The notes beneath the pieces were generated by a model. That model was not told the origin of the DNA. It worked only from the letters and a program-made list of their open reading frames with translations, and did not search any database. Made by a program: the position numbers and the translations under genes. This document shows, piece after piece, positions 1 to 8,523 of a stretch of DNA of 64,000 nucleotides. This DNA comes from Phenylobacterium sp. LH3H17. Lineage in GTDB: Bacteria; Pseudomonadota; Alphaproteobacteria; Caulobacterales; Caulobacteraceae. The first letter of the stretch is position 1. Each line of letters starts with the position of its first letter. The DNA is taken from NCBI RefSeq assembly GCF_024298925.1, contig NZ_CP101283.1, positions 2,051,001 to 2,115,000 on the forward strand. The letters run 5' to 3'.

Positions 1-1061
1 CGTTCTCGCTGTCGAACTTCAACCGCGCGACCCAGGCGATGCGCCAGCCGGGCTCGGCCTTCAAGCCGATCGTCTACGCCGCGGCGCTGGAGAACGGCTA
101 CACCCCGTCCAGCGTGGTGATGGACTCGGCGATCACGCTGAAGGGCGCCGCCGGCCAGAACTGGACGCCGGAGAACTACAACAAGAAGTACTACGGCGCG
201 CTCACCCTGCGTCGCGGCCTAGAGCTGTCGCGCAACGCCATGACCGTGCGCCTGGCCCAGGGCGTTGGCATGACCAAGATCAGCGAACTGGCCAAGCGGA
301 TGGGCGTGGTCAAGGACATGGACAAGGTGCTGGCCATGGCGCTGGGGGCGGGGGAAACCACGCCCTTCAAGCTGACCTCGGCCTACGCCTCCTTCGTCAA
401 TGGCGGACGCCGCATCGAGCCGCACCTGATCGAGCTGGTCCAGGATCGCAACGGCGAGACGATCTTCCGGGCCGACAAGCGCGAATGCCCCCGTTGCGGC
501 GTCGGCTTCAACGGCGACGAGAGCCCCCGCGTGCCGCCCGGCGGCGATCAGGTGATGGACCCGATCACCGCCTACCAGATCACCTCCATGCTGCAGGGCG
601 TCGTCCAGCGGGGCACCGCGACCTCGGCCCTGGTCCTGGACCGGCCGGTGGGCGGCAAGACCGGCACCACCAACGAGTACCGCAGCGCCTGGTTCGTGGG
701 CTTCACGCCGCAGATCGTGGCCGGGATCTTCGTCGGGTTCGACGACAACCGCAGCCTGGGCACCGGCGAGACGGGGACCACCGCGGCCGTGCCGATCTTC
801 ACCGAGTTCATGGCCGAGGCGGCCAGGGACCTGCCAAAGACCGAGTTCAAGGCGCCCACCAACGCCAAGTTCGCCATGGTGCGCGGCATCCGCGAGGCCT
901 TCCGCCCGGGCACGGAACCGCAGGTGAGGCTGCCCAGCGCCGCCGCGCCCAGCGTCGGGCCGCAGCCCTACAACCAGGTCTGGCCCGACGGGAAGCTGAC
1001 CCCCAACGCCACGCCGCCGCCGGCGGCGAAGAAGCCTGACGACATGACCGGATTGTATTGA
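1..1061 (+). CDS. mrcA: Penicillin-binding protein 1A, C-terminal transpeptidase part (5' truncated by window)
   Basis: Bifunctional peptidoglycan synthase of the inner membrane; only the transpeptidase half is present. The frame is open from base 3, so the gene begins upstream. The serine nucleophile motif SxxK is in QPGSAFKP (Ser codon at 54-56), the SxN motif is SRN near 229, and the KTGT motif lies in GGKTGTTNEY near 650-680. The tail after the transpeptidase fold is Pro/Ala-rich and ends PDDMTGLY. The glycosyltransferase domain is outside the window. It is followed 57 bp later by prfB on the same strand. Confidence 0.93.
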   Translation, partial: FSLSNFNRATQAMRQPGSAFKPIVYAAALENGYTPSSVVMDSAITLKGAAGQNWTPENYNKKYYGALTLRRGLELSRNAMTVRLAQGVGMTKISELAKRMGVVKDMDKVLAMALGAGETTPFKLTSAYASFVNGGRRIEPHLIELVQDRNGETIFRADKRECPRCGVGFNGDESPRVPPGGDQVMDPITAYQITSMLQGVVQRGTATSALVLDRPVGGKTGTTNEYRSAWFVGFTPQIVAGIFVGFDDNRSLGTGETGTTAAVPIFTEFMAEAARDLPKTEFKAPTNAKFAMVRGIREAFRPGTEPQVRLPSAAAPSVGPQPYNQVWPDGKLTPNATPPPAAKKPDDMTGLY

Positions 1062-1118
1062 GGCTCGACGCGCGCTATCTGCCGCGACCCCAGAGTACGT
1101 CTGGTTCGGAGATTTCCC

Positions 1119-2238
1119 ATGAGAGTGGATGTCGAGGCCGCCAAGGCCGACATCGAGCAGTCGATCGACCTGCTCAGGAGGCGTCTTTGACTGGGAACCG
1201 GCCCTCCGCAAACTCGATGAACTGAACGCCCGCGTCGAGGATCCCACCCTGTGGGACAACGCCGCCTCGGCCCAGGCCACCACCCGCGAACGCTCCAAGC
1301 TCGCCGCCCAGATCGAGGCGGTGAAGTCGCTCGAGCGCGACCTGGCCGACGCCATCGGCTACGCTGAGATGGCCGACGAGGAGGGCGACGAAGCCTCCCT
1401 CGAGGAAGCCCGCGCCCAGTTGAAGGGCATCAAGGAGCGCGCCGCCCGCGCCGAGCTGGAGGCCCTGCTTTCGGGCGAGGCTGACGGCAACGACGCCTTC
1501 ATGGAGATCAATTCCGGGGCCGGCGGCACGGAATCCAACGACTGGGCCGGCATGCTGCTGCGCATGTACACCCGCTGGGCCAACGCGCACGGCATGACCG
1601 TCGACTTCCTGGAAGAGACCTCGGGCGAACAGGCCGGCATAAAGTCGGTGACCCTGCAGATCAAGGGACCCAACGCCTACGGCTGGCTGAAGACCGAGGC
1701 CGGGGTGCATCGCCTGGTGCGCATCTCGCCCTTCGACGCCGCCGCCAAGCGCCACACCAGCTTCGCCTCGGTCTGGGTCTATCCCGTGGTCGACGACACC
1801 ATCGAGATCGAGATCAACCCGTCCGACGTGCGCACCGACACCTACCGGGCCTCCGGCGCGGGCGGCCAGCACATCAACAAGACCGACTCGGCGGTGCGCC
1901 TGACCCACATCCCGACCGGGGTGGCGGTGGCCTGCCAGGCTGGGCGATCCCAGCACCAGAACCGCGAGGAAGCCTGGAAGATGCTGCGCGCCCGGCTCTA
2001 CGAGCTGGAGCTGCAGCGGCGCGAGGCCGAGGCCCAGGCGATCGCCGACCAGAAGACAGACATCGGCTGGGGCCACCAGATCCGCAGCTACGTCCTGCAG
2101 CCCTACCAGATGGTCAAGGACCTGCGGACCGAGGTGGAGACCTCCGACACCCAGGGGGTGCTGGACGGCGACCTCGACGAGTTCATGGGCGCCTCCCTGG
2201 CCCAGCGGGTCGGCTCGACGCGCGACGCTGGCGCCTAG
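1119..2238 (+). CDS. prfB: Peptide chain release factor 2 (programmed +1 frameshift)
   Basis: Recognises UGA and UAA stop codons and triggers peptidyl-tRNA hydrolysis on the ribosome. Translation starts at ATG 1119, reads 23 codons to CTT (1185-1187), meets TGA at 1188-1190 and must shift +1 to GAC (1189-1191), giving 372 aa. The SPF stop-recognition tripeptide is at about residues 203-205 and the catalytic GGQ at 248-250 ([12 protein letters not shown]), close to the E. coli positions. Without the shift only a 23-residue peptide is made. The frame upstream of the shift ([19 protein letters not shown]) is coding-like, so this is regulation, not a sequencing error. Confidence 0.95.
1176..1191 (+). 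promoter_or_regulatory. prfB programmed +1 frameshift site
   Basis: The sequence reads AGG AGG CGT CTT TGA C. An internal Shine-Dalgarno-like AGGAGG (1176-1181) sits one codon upstream of the slippery CTT, followed by in-frame TGA and then C. This has the same arrangement and spacing as the E. coli prfB site (AGGGGG, one codon, CTT TGA C). Slow UGA decoding when RF2 is scarce favours the shift, which makes RF2 synthesis self-limiting. The regulation is known for the family; the sequence elements are read directly. Confidence 0.93.
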
Positions 2239-2308
2239 CCACGGCGACGTTTGCAATTCGGGCCCGTGAGGCGTCTTGATTTGGGCGTTCAGCGAGGAGC
2301 GGGTTGCG

Positions 2309-3016
2309 ATGCAGAAGGTCCGCTGCGAATGGGGGCTGCACGGGGTCGAGGCGCTGCGTGAGCGGTGCGCCGTGCTGGTGATCGTCGACGTGCTGTCCTT
2401 CTCCACCGCCGTCGATGTGGCGGTCCATCGGCATGCCAAGATCTATCCCTTCCCATACGGCGACGAGGACGCCGCCAGGGACGAGGCCGTGCGGGTGGGC
2501 GCGCGCCTCGCTGCCAGTCGGAGGGCAGGGGGTCAGCTCAGCTTGTCACCGGCCAGCCTGCGGAAGCTCAACCCCGGCGAACGTCTGTTGCTCCCGTCGC
2601 CGAACGGTTCGCGCCTCTCCCTGGCCGGGGGACGCGCCGTGGTGCTGGCCGGCTGCCTGCGCAATGCTTCGGCCGTGGCGGCCAAGGCGCGGACCCTGGC
2701 CGAGGGCCACGACATCGCGGTCATCCCGGCCGGCGAACGCTGGCCGGACGGGTCGCTGAGGCCGGCCATCGAGGACCTGATCGGCGCCGGGGCGGTGATC
2801 GAGGCTCTGGGCCTGGCCATGTCGGCGGAGGCCCGGGTGGCCTGCGAGGCGTTCCGCTGCGCCAGGTCCGACCTGCCGGCCCTCATCGGCGACTGCATGT
2901 CGGGCCGGGAGTTGAGCGACCGCGGCCACGAATTGGATGTGGAGATCGCGCTGGAGCTGGATGTCAGCCATTGCGCGCCGGTGCTGAAGAACGGCGCCTA
3001 TGAGGACGCGGCCTAA
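2309..3016 (+). CDS. 2-phosphosulfolactate phosphatase family protein (ComB-like)
   Basis: About 235 aa. Conserved ComB-family blocks are visible: VIVDVLSFSTAVDVAV near the N-terminus, LLLPSPNGS, AGERWPDGSLRPAIEDLIGAG, and GDCMSGRELSDRG toward the C-terminus. Characterised members are Mg-dependent phosphatases of 2-phosphosulfolactate in coenzyme M or sulfolactate metabolism. ATG 2309 is preferred because GAGGAG lies about 8 bases upstream; an in-frame ATG at 2276 would add 11 residues. No other coenzyme M or sulfonate gene is nearby, so the true substrate here is uncertain. Confidence 0.8.
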   Translation: MQKVRCEWGLHGVEALRERCAVLVIVDVLSFSTAVDVAVHRHAKIYPFPYGDEDAARDEAVRVGARLAASRRAGGQLSLSPASLRKLNPGERLLLPSPNGSRLSLAGGRAVVLAGCLRNASAVAAKARTLAEGHDIAVIPAGERWPDGSLRPAIEDLIGAGAVIEALGLAMSAEARVACEAFRCARSDLPALIGDCMSGRELSDRGHELDVEIALELDVSHCAPVLKNGAYEDAA

Positions 3017-3031
3017 CCCCGAGGATGTCAG

Positions 3032-3475
3032 ATGAGCCAGCTCTTCCGGCTCTCCGGCGCCGTCCAGCGAGACCCCGAAGTCGACGCCTGGTTCGCCGGC
3101 GTGGTCCGGATCGGCCCCGAGATCGACGCCCGACTCCCGGAGCCGGCGGACGAGCTGCGGCGGCTTGCGCGAGTCTGGTTCGATCACATGCGGGGCTGCG
3201 GCCCCGACGTCGTGGAGCTCTTGCACGATGGCTGCCCGGTCGCCTGCGTCGCGGACGCGCCTTTTGGCTACGTCAATGCGTTCAAGGCCCATGTGAATGT
3301 TGGATTCTTCCGCGGCGCCATGCTCGACGACCCGCAGGGTCTGCTGGAAGGCGCTGGCAAGCGCATGCGGCATGTGGAGCTTGGCGCAGGGCGGCCGGTG
3401 AACCCCGATGCCCTGCGGGACCTCGTATCCGCGGCCTATGAGGACATCCAGATGCGACTCAGGTCCGAACCCTGA
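3032..3475 (+). CDS. DUF1801 domain-containing protein
   Basis: 147 aa, starting at ATG 3032 with GAGGA 7 bases upstream and 15 bp after the ComB-like gene, so probably co-transcribed. The pattern VGFFRGAMLDDPQGLLEGAG followed by KRMRHVEL is typical of DUF1801 (YdhG-like) proteins, a small soluble fold related to frataxin/YjbR-like domains. The biochemical function of the family is not established. No signal peptide or membrane segment is seen. It converges on the bactofilin gene, with 9 bp between the two stop codons. Confidence 0.75.
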   Translation: MSQLFRLSGAVQRDPEVDAWFAGVVRIGPEIDARLPEPADELRRLARVWFDHMRGCGPDVVELLHDGCPVACVADAPFGYVNAFKAHVNVGFFRGAMLDDPQGLLEGAGKRMRHVELGAGRPVNPDALRDLVSAAYEDIQMRLRSEP

Positions 3476-3484
3476 GGGGTGGTC

Positions 3485-3958
3485 TCAGCCCACCTGGGCG
3501 CTGGGCTCGCGGACCTCGGTCTCCGAGACCAGGGTCGGGGCGGAGATGGCGGGCGGCGCGGCGGGACGCTGGAACTTCAGGCTGCGCCCCTGGAAGAAGG
3601 CGCCCGATTCCATGGCCAGTTGTTCGTGGGTGATATCGCCGTCCACATAGGCCGTGCCGTGCAGGCGCACCTGCTTGGCGCTGATCTGGCCGATGACCCG
3701 GCCGCGGGTCTCGACGACCTCGGCGAAGATCGCGCCCTCCACGTGGCCGGTTTCGCCGATGGTGACCTTGTCCACCCGGACCTCGCCGCGCACCACGCCG
3801 TCGATCTGCAATTCGCCCTCGCCGATGACGCTGCCTTCGATGGTGATGTTGTCGGAGATCAGCGAGGGGGCCCGTGGAGCCTTGCGGCTCGCCTCGGGAG
3901 GCGCCGCCATGTCCGGAACCAGCTTGTCGGAGGTGCCCTTAGTCGCCCTGGAGAACAT
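3485..3958 (-). CDS. Bactofilin (polymer-forming cytoskeletal protein)
   Basis: 157 aa. A short disordered N-terminus precedes the right-handed beta-helix core (about residues 30-130), seen as repeating short strands such as NITIEGSVIGEGELQIDG and GQISAKQVRLHGTAYVDGD. Bactofilins self-assemble into nucleotide-free filaments that localise peptidoglycan enzymes in stalked alphaproteobacteria. Its start codon lies inside the 3' end of the upstream M23 peptidase gene (20-bp overlap), so the two are translationally linked. A bacA-type paralogue is the closest guess; which one cannot be decided from sequence alone. Confidence 0.92.
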   Translation of the reverse strand: MFSRATKGTSDKLVPDMAAPPEASRKAPRAPSLISDNITIEGSVIGEGELQIDGVVRGEVRVDKVTIGETGHVEGAIFAEVVETRGRVIGQISAKQVRLHGTAYVDGDITHEQLAMESGAFFQGRSLKFQRPAAPPAISAPTLVSETEVREPSAQVG

Positions 3959-5093
3959 AGTCGCCCGCCTTCACGTAACGGCCGGGGTTCTGGGCCCGTC
4001 CGTTGACCCAAACCTCGTAATGCAGGTGCGGGCCGGTGGAACGGCCCGTCGAGCCCATGGCTCCGATCCGCTGGCCCACGGCCACGCGCTGGCCGGGACG
4101 GACAGCGATGGCCTGGAGGTGGGCGTAGCGGGTCTTGAAGCCGCGGCCGTGGTCGATCTCGATGGTGTTGCCATAGCCCGACCGGACACCGGTGAACGAC
4201 ACCACGCCCGGCGCGGTGGACTGGATCGGGAAGTTATAGCCGCCGGTGAAGTCCAGGCCCGAATGGAAGGCCGGGCGACGGGTGAAGGGATCGAAGCGGA
4301 CGCCGAAGCCGCTGCTGGTGCCGGTGGAGACCGGGCGGGCGAAGGGCAGGTTCTGCGCGGCCTCGGCCAGGGCGCCGGCCTCGGAGAGGTTGGTCGCCGC
4401 GTGCTGGATGCGCTGGGCGAAGCCCTCGTCCACGTCCAGGACGGCGGCGAGGGCCCGGGGATCCTTGGCCTCGATCAGCGGTCCGCCCAGCGAGCCGCCC
4501 TTGGGCACGTAGGACGACGGCGTCAGGCCGGCCAGCCGGAAGGCCAGCCGCAGCCGGTCGGCCCGGGTCTTGGCGAAGTCGTCGGCCGCATCGATCAGCC
4601 GTTCCTGGCCCGCGCGCACCAGCTCGATGCGGCGCATGGGACTGACGGTGGCTGGGATGTTGCTCGCCTTCTGGATGGTGGGGGCCAGGGCGGTGGCGAC
4701 GCCGGGGGCGTCCTTAATGTCGCTGAGCAGCATGGCGAGCGCCGCGTGGCGCTTCTCGACCGTGATGGCCAGCTGATCCACGCCGCCCTCGGCGGCGGTC
4801 AGCTGGGCCACGGCGCTGTTCAGGCGAGCTTCGCGATCAGCGACCAGGCGCTCGGACTTGGCCTGCATGCGGGCCAATTCCTGGTCGTGACCCGAAATCG
4901 CCATGGCGTTGACCAGCATGGCCGCGGTGCAGACGCCCATCCACAGTGCGCCAGCCGCCACCGTGCCGGCGCCGGCCAGCTGTTTGCCTGTGGTCAGTAC
5001 GAACGCCCGCATTTCCCCGCCGGAGCGGACATAGATATGTCTCTCGGGAAATAGCTCATCAAGCGATCGGCGAAGGCGCGCAAAGCGTGTCAT
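3939..5093 (-). CDS. M23 family metallopeptidase (peptidoglycan endopeptidase), LmdC-like
   Basis: About 384 aa. Start chosen at ATG 5093 (MTRFARLRRSLDEL); earlier in-frame ATGs lack homologous-looking sequence. A single transmembrane helix (about residues 35-60) is followed by a coiled-coil region and a C-terminal LytM/M23 domain with the zinc-site signatures HSGLDF and HLHYEVWVNG. It should be anchored in the inner membrane with a periplasmic hydrolase domain. Genes of this type sit beside bactofilins in Caulobacterales and Hyphomonas, where the filament recruits the hydrolase (LmdC); that role is inferred here from context. Confidence 0.9.
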   Translation of the reverse strand: MTRFARLRRSLDELFPERHIYVRSGGEMRAFVLTTGKQLAGAGTVAAGALWMGVCTAAMLVNAMAISGHDQELARMQAKSERLVADREARLNSAVAQLTAAEGGVDQLAITVEKRHAALAMLLSDIKDAPGVATALAPTIQKASNIPATVSPMRRIELVRAGQERLIDAADDFAKTRADRLRLAFRLAGLTPSSYVPKGGSLGGPLIEAKDPRALAAVLDVDEGFAQRIQHAATNLSEAGALAEAAQNLPFARPVSTGTSSGFGVRFDPFTRRPAFHSGLDFTGGYNFPIQSTAPGVVSFTGVRSGYGNTIEIDHGRGFKTRYAHLQAIAVRPGQRVAVGQRIGAMGSTGRSTGPHLHYEVWVNGRAQNPGRYVKAGDYVLQGD

Positions 5094-5356
5094 TTCCACC
5101 GCGTCGGCTACGGAACTTTTTGGTCCCGCGGATATGCAGTGAGAATTGGAGGCCGCGCAAGACCCTTCGCGCCGCGAGGGCAAGGGGCCTGAGTCTGGTG
5201 ACTATCAACGACGTTGGTTAACGAGAGCTGAACGGCCAAGCTAGGGCCGTTCGCGCCGCCTTGCCCGCCAAGGCCCAGATCGCCGGATGGCGCGACATAT
5301 CTACAACATTTGGAGCGGGGCCCGGGGTTTCTTCCGGCCAGGCCCAAGCGCGGCGA

Positions 5357-5373
5357 TGCGGCCGTCGGCCGCA
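5357..5373. terminator. Inverted repeat downstream of the peroxiredoxin gene, weak terminator candidate
   Basis: Perfect 7-bp stem TGCGGCC / GGCCGCA with a 3-base loop, 12 bases past the stop codon of the minus-strand peroxiredoxin gene. No T-run follows on the minus strand, so intrinsic termination would be weak. It lies in the 291-bp gap that must also hold the promoter of the M23-bactofilin pair; no promoter could be assigned there with confidence. Confidence 0.35.
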
Positions 5374-5384
5374 CCGCGACACGC

Positions 5385-5855
5385 TTAAGCTTTAAGGGAT
5401 TTCACGGCCTCGAGGACTGCTTCGGCATGGCCGTCGACTCGGACCTTGCGCCAGATTCGGACCAGCTTGCCGTCGGCGCCGATCAGGAAGGTGGAGCGGT
5501 CGATGCCCATGTACTGGCGGCCATAGAGGCTCTTCTCGATCCAGGACCCATAGGCCTCGATCATGGTTCCTTCCGGATCGGAACCGAGGGGCACGGTGAG
5601 GTCGTACTTGGCTGTAAATTTCGCGTGACGAGCCAGGCTGTCCTTCGAAACGCCGAGAACCGAAGCGCCCGCCTTGGCGAAATCGGCCGCCAAGGCGCTG
5701 AACTGCTGTGATTCCTTCGTGCAGCCGGGGGTGTCGTCCTTCGGGTAGAAATAGACCACCAGCGGCTTGCCCTTGAAGCCGGCGAGCGTGATGGGGCCGT
5801 TCGCCCCGGCCAGTTCGAAGTCGGGCGCCTGGGCGCCTTCGGTCAGTTCGGACAT
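5385..5855 (-). CDS. bcp: Thioredoxin-dependent peroxiredoxin, BCP/PrxQ type
   Basis: 156 aa cytoplasmic peroxide reductase. The thioredoxin-fold peroxidatic motif is YPKDDTPGCTKE, with the peroxidatic Cys at about residue 44. The position five residues later, where E. coli BCP has its resolving Cys, is Gln, and no other Cys occurs in the protein, so it should act as a one-Cys enzyme needing an external thiol. GIDRSTFLIGADG is the conserved core strand of the family. It lies 15 bp downstream of tyrS on the same strand and may be read from the same transcript. Confidence 0.93.
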   Translation of the reverse strand: MSELTEGAQAPDFELAGANGPITLAGFKGKPLVVYFYPKDDTPGCTKESQQFSALAADFAKAGASVLGVSKDSLARHAKFTAKYDLTVPLGSDPEGTMIEAYGSWIEKSLYGRQYMGIDRSTFLIGADGKLVRIWRKVRVDGHAEAVLEAVKSLKA

Positions 5856-5870
5856 CGCGTCTCTCCAGGC

Positions 5871-7130
5871 CTAGACGGGCTTCACCAGGACGATCTTCTT
5901 CTTACCGGCCGCCAGCTTGACCACGCCGTCGACCAGATCGGCGGAGGTGATGGCGCGGTTGGCGTCGGTCTCGGCCTTGTCGTTGACCCGCAGGCCGCCA
6001 CCTTGGGCCAGGCGGCGCGCCTCGCCGCGCGACGCGGCCAGGCCGGCGTCCGCGGCCAGGGCCGCGAGCACGATGCCGGCCTCCAGTTCGGCGGCGGGAA
6101 CCTCGTGGGTCGGCATGTCATCCGACACGCTGCCGACTTCGAAGGCCACGCGCGCCGCTTCCGCCGCGGCCTGGGCCGCGTCGGCGCCGTGCAGCAGGGT
6201 GGTGGCCGTGTTGGCCAGCACCTTCTTGGCCTCGTTGATCTCCGCGCCCTGCATGGCCTCGTAGCGGGCGATCTCCGCCATGGGCAGATCGGTGAACAGC
6301 TTCATGAAGCGGCCCACGTCGGCGTCCTCGGTGTTGCGCCAGAACTGCCAGTAGTCGTACGGGCTGCGCATGTCGGCGTTGAGCCAGACGGCGCCGCCCA
6401 CGGTCTTGCCCATCTTCTGGCCGGAGGCCGTGGAGAGCAGGGGGGTGGTCAGGCCGAAGGACGGCTTCTGGTCCACCCGGCGGATCAGTTCGACCCCGTT
6501 GACGATATTGCCCCACTGGTCGGAGCCGCCCATCTGCAGCAGGCAGCCGTGCTTCCGTTCCAGCTCCAGGAAGTCCACAGACTGCATCAGCATGTAGTTG
6601 AACTCGAGGAAGGTCATCGGCTGCTCGCGGTCGAGCCGGGCCTTGACGCTGTCGAAGGCCAGCATCCGGTTGATCGTGAAATGGACTCCGTAGTCCCGCA
6701 GAAACTCGACGTATCCGAACTTCGACAGCCAATCGTCATTGTCGACCATGACCGCGTCGGTCGGTCCGTCGCCGAAGGTGAGGAAGCGCTCGAACGTGCC
6801 CTTGATGGTGGCGATGTTGGCCTGGATCTGATCGTGGGTCAGCAGCGGGCGCTGGCCGTCCTTGTCGGTCGGATCACCCACCTTGGTGGTGCCGCCGCCC
6901 ATCAGCACGATCGGCTTGTGGCCGGCCTGCTGCAGGCGGCGCAGCATCATGATCTGGATCAGATGGCCGACGTGCAGGCTGGACGCCGTGGCGTCGAAGC
7001 CGATGTAGGCGGTGATCGTCCCCTTGGCCGCGGCTTCATCCAGCTCCGCCGGATGGGTGATCTGGTGGATGTAGCCACGCTCCTGCATAACGCGCAGGAA
7101 CTGGGACTTGAAGTTCTGGTCGGCGGACAT
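5871..7130 (-). CDS. tyrS: Tyrosyl-tRNA synthetase
   Basis: 419 aa from ATG 7130 ([12 protein letters not shown]). Class I synthetase: the HIGH-like motif is HVGHL in [15 protein letters not shown], the KMSKS-like motif is KMGK in [11 protein letters not shown], and a C-terminal S4-like RNA-binding domain occupies about the last 65 residues ([12 protein letters not shown]). It charges tRNA-Tyr. An in-frame ATG at 7196 has a better ribosome-binding site (AGGAG, 8 bases upstream) and would add 22 residues ([14 protein letters not shown]...), but the codon third positions there are AT-richer than the gene body. The start is therefore open. Confidence 0.95.
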   Translation of the reverse strand: MSADQNFKSQFLRVMQERGYIHQITHPAELDEAAAKGTITAYIGFDATASSLHVGHLIQIMMLRRLQQAGHKPIVLMGGGTTKVGDPTDKDGQRPLLTHDQIQANIATIKGTFERFLTFGDGPTDAVMVDNDDWLSKFGYVEFLRDYGVHFTINRMLAFDSVKARLDREQPMTFLEFNYMLMQSVDFLELERKHGCLLQMGGSDQWGNIVNGVELIRRVDQKPSFGLTTPLLSTASGQKMGKTVGGAVWLNADMRSPYDYWQFWRNTEDADVGRFMKLFTDLPMAEIARYEAMQGAEINEAKKVLANTATTLLHGADAAQAAAEAARVAFEVGSVSDDMPTHEVPAAELEAGIVLAALAADAGLAASRGEARRLAQGGGLRVNDKAETDANRAITSADLVDGVVKLAAGKKKIVLVKPV

Positions 7131-7292
7131 GGGCGATAACTCTGGCGAAGACGCAGGGCGCTCTAACACGCGGTCTGCAAGCATTTCGAGGGACATCTGA
7201 CAGGCTCCTGGTCGGCGGGAGGCCGGAGACCGTCTTTTCTCTGGGATGAGATAGGCGCCGACCTGGTGAGGTAGGCGCAAGGGATCGAACCG

Positions 7293-7312
7293 CGCCTGCT
7301 TTAGGGCAGGCG
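7293..7312. repeat. Inverted repeat in the tyrS-anmK divergent promoter region
   Basis: Perfect 7-bp stem CGCCTGC / GCAGGCG with loop TTTAGG, between the divergent tyrS and anmK genes. It could be an operator or leader hairpin; no T-run follows on either strand. Nearby bases read on the minus strand weakly resemble a tRNA T-arm but do not fold as a tRNA. Confidence 0.4.
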
Positions 7313-7376
7313 GTAATAGCTGGCCGGGTTGGCGGAGCGGCGTTCGATCATGGCCGCTAGCTACCGGCGCGAGGGC

Positions 7377-8507
7377 ATGGCAGTCAAGCTCTCCATGCGA
7401 GTCCTCGGGTTCATGACCGGCACGTCGCTGGACGCCTGCGACATGGCGATCCTGGAGACGGACGGCGAGACGATCGCGGCGTTCGGCCCGGCGGGCGAGC
7501 GCAAGCTGACCGACGCCCTGCGCGATCTCATCCTGGAGGCCACCCGCCAGGCCCTGCAGTGGCCACGCGGCGCGCCGGAGCCGGAGATCTTCCGGGAAAC
7601 CGCCGCCGCCGTGGCCCGCGACCACTTCGAGGCCGCCGAGGGATTCCTGGCGGACCACGGCCTGACCTGGTCCGACATCGACCTGATCGGCATGCACGGC
7701 CAGACCGTGCTGCATGAACGTCCGGTCGAGGGGCGCCTCGGGCGAACGGTCCAGCTTGGTGACGCCCAGTGGCTGGCCGACGCCGCGGGCGTGCCCGTGG
7801 CCTACGACTTCCGCGCCGCCGACGTGGCCGCCGGCGGGGACGGCGCCCCGCTGACGCCGATCTACCACCTGGCGCGGGCCCGGACCGCGGGGCTGAAGCC
7901 GCCCCTGGCCATCCTCAATGTGGGTGGGGTGGCCAATGTCACATTCTGGTCGGAGACCGGCGACATCGCCGCCTTCGACACCGGGCCTGGCAACGGCATG
8001 CTCGACCTGCTGGTCCAGGGGCGCGGCGCCGGCCGCTACGACGCGGGCGGCAAGTTCGCCAGCGTCGGCCAGGTGGACGAGACCGTGCTGCGCGGACTGC
8101 TGGACCATCCCTATTTCAAAGCCCCGCCGCCCAAGTCGCTCGACCGTCACGACTTCCCGCTGGCGCCGCTGGACAAGCTGCAGCTCGAGGACGCCGCCGC
8201 CACCCTGACGGCCTTCACCGCAGAGGCGGTCAAGCTGGGCTTCGAGCTGATGGGCGGCGTGCCGACGGAGCTGGTCGTGTGCGGCGGCGGACGGCACAAT
8301 CCGCAGCTTATGAAGGCCTTCGCCGAACGGCTGGCTGTTCCGGTGACGCGCGCGGAGGATCATGGCTGGCGCGGCGATTCCATCGAGGCTGAGGCCTTCG
8401 CCTATCTCGCGGCGCGCACCCTGCGCGGCCTGGCGATCTCATATCCAAAGACCACGGGCGTCACCGCGCCCATGACCGGCGGGCGCGTCGCCCGACCAAC
8501 GGCATGA
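7377..8507 (+). CDS. anmK: Anhydro-N-acetylmuramic acid kinase
   Basis: About 376 aa. Phosphorylates and opens 1,6-anhydro-MurNAc recovered from cell-wall turnover, yielding MurNAc-6-phosphate. The AnmK N-terminal signature is [32 protein letters not shown] and [15 protein letters not shown] are further conserved ATPase-fold blocks, and [11 protein letters not shown] is near the C-terminus. The start is ambiguous: ATG 7377 has GAGG only a few bases upstream, while TTG 7329, ATG 7350 and ATG 7395 are also in frame. Together with PBP1A and the M23 hydrolase it makes this end of the window rich in cell-wall genes. Confidence 0.92.
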   Translation: MAVKLSMRVLGFMTGTSLDACDMAILETDGETIAAFGPAGERKLTDALRDLILEATRQALQWPRGAPEPEIFRETAAAVARDHFEAAEGFLADHGLTWSDIDLIGMHGQTVLHERPVEGRLGRTVQLGDAQWLADAAGVPVAYDFRAADVAAGGDGAPLTPIYHLARARTAGLKPPLAILNVGGVANVTFWSETGDIAAFDTGPGNGMLDLLVQGRGAGRYDAGGKFASVGQVDETVLRGLLDHPYFKAPPPKSLDRHDFPLAPLDKLQLEDAAATLTAFTAEAVKLGFELMGGVPTELVVCGGGRHNPQLMKAFAERLAVPVTRAEDHGWRGDSIEAEAFAYLAARTLRGLAISYPKTTGVTAPMTGGRVARPTA

Positions 8508-8523
8508 ATCGGGGAGTTCATCT

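Noticed and set aside
1188..1190. In-frame TGA near the start of prfB taken as a frameshift error or pseudogene
   Set aside because: The surrounding AGGAGG, CTT TGA C arrangement is the known programmed frameshift of RF2 genes.
7268..7335. tRNA-like stretch between tyrS and anmK (minus strand)
   Set aside because: A T-loop-like GGTTCGATCC and a hairpin are present, but the T-stem has two mismatches, the would-be anticodon loop lacks T33 and no acceptor stem forms.
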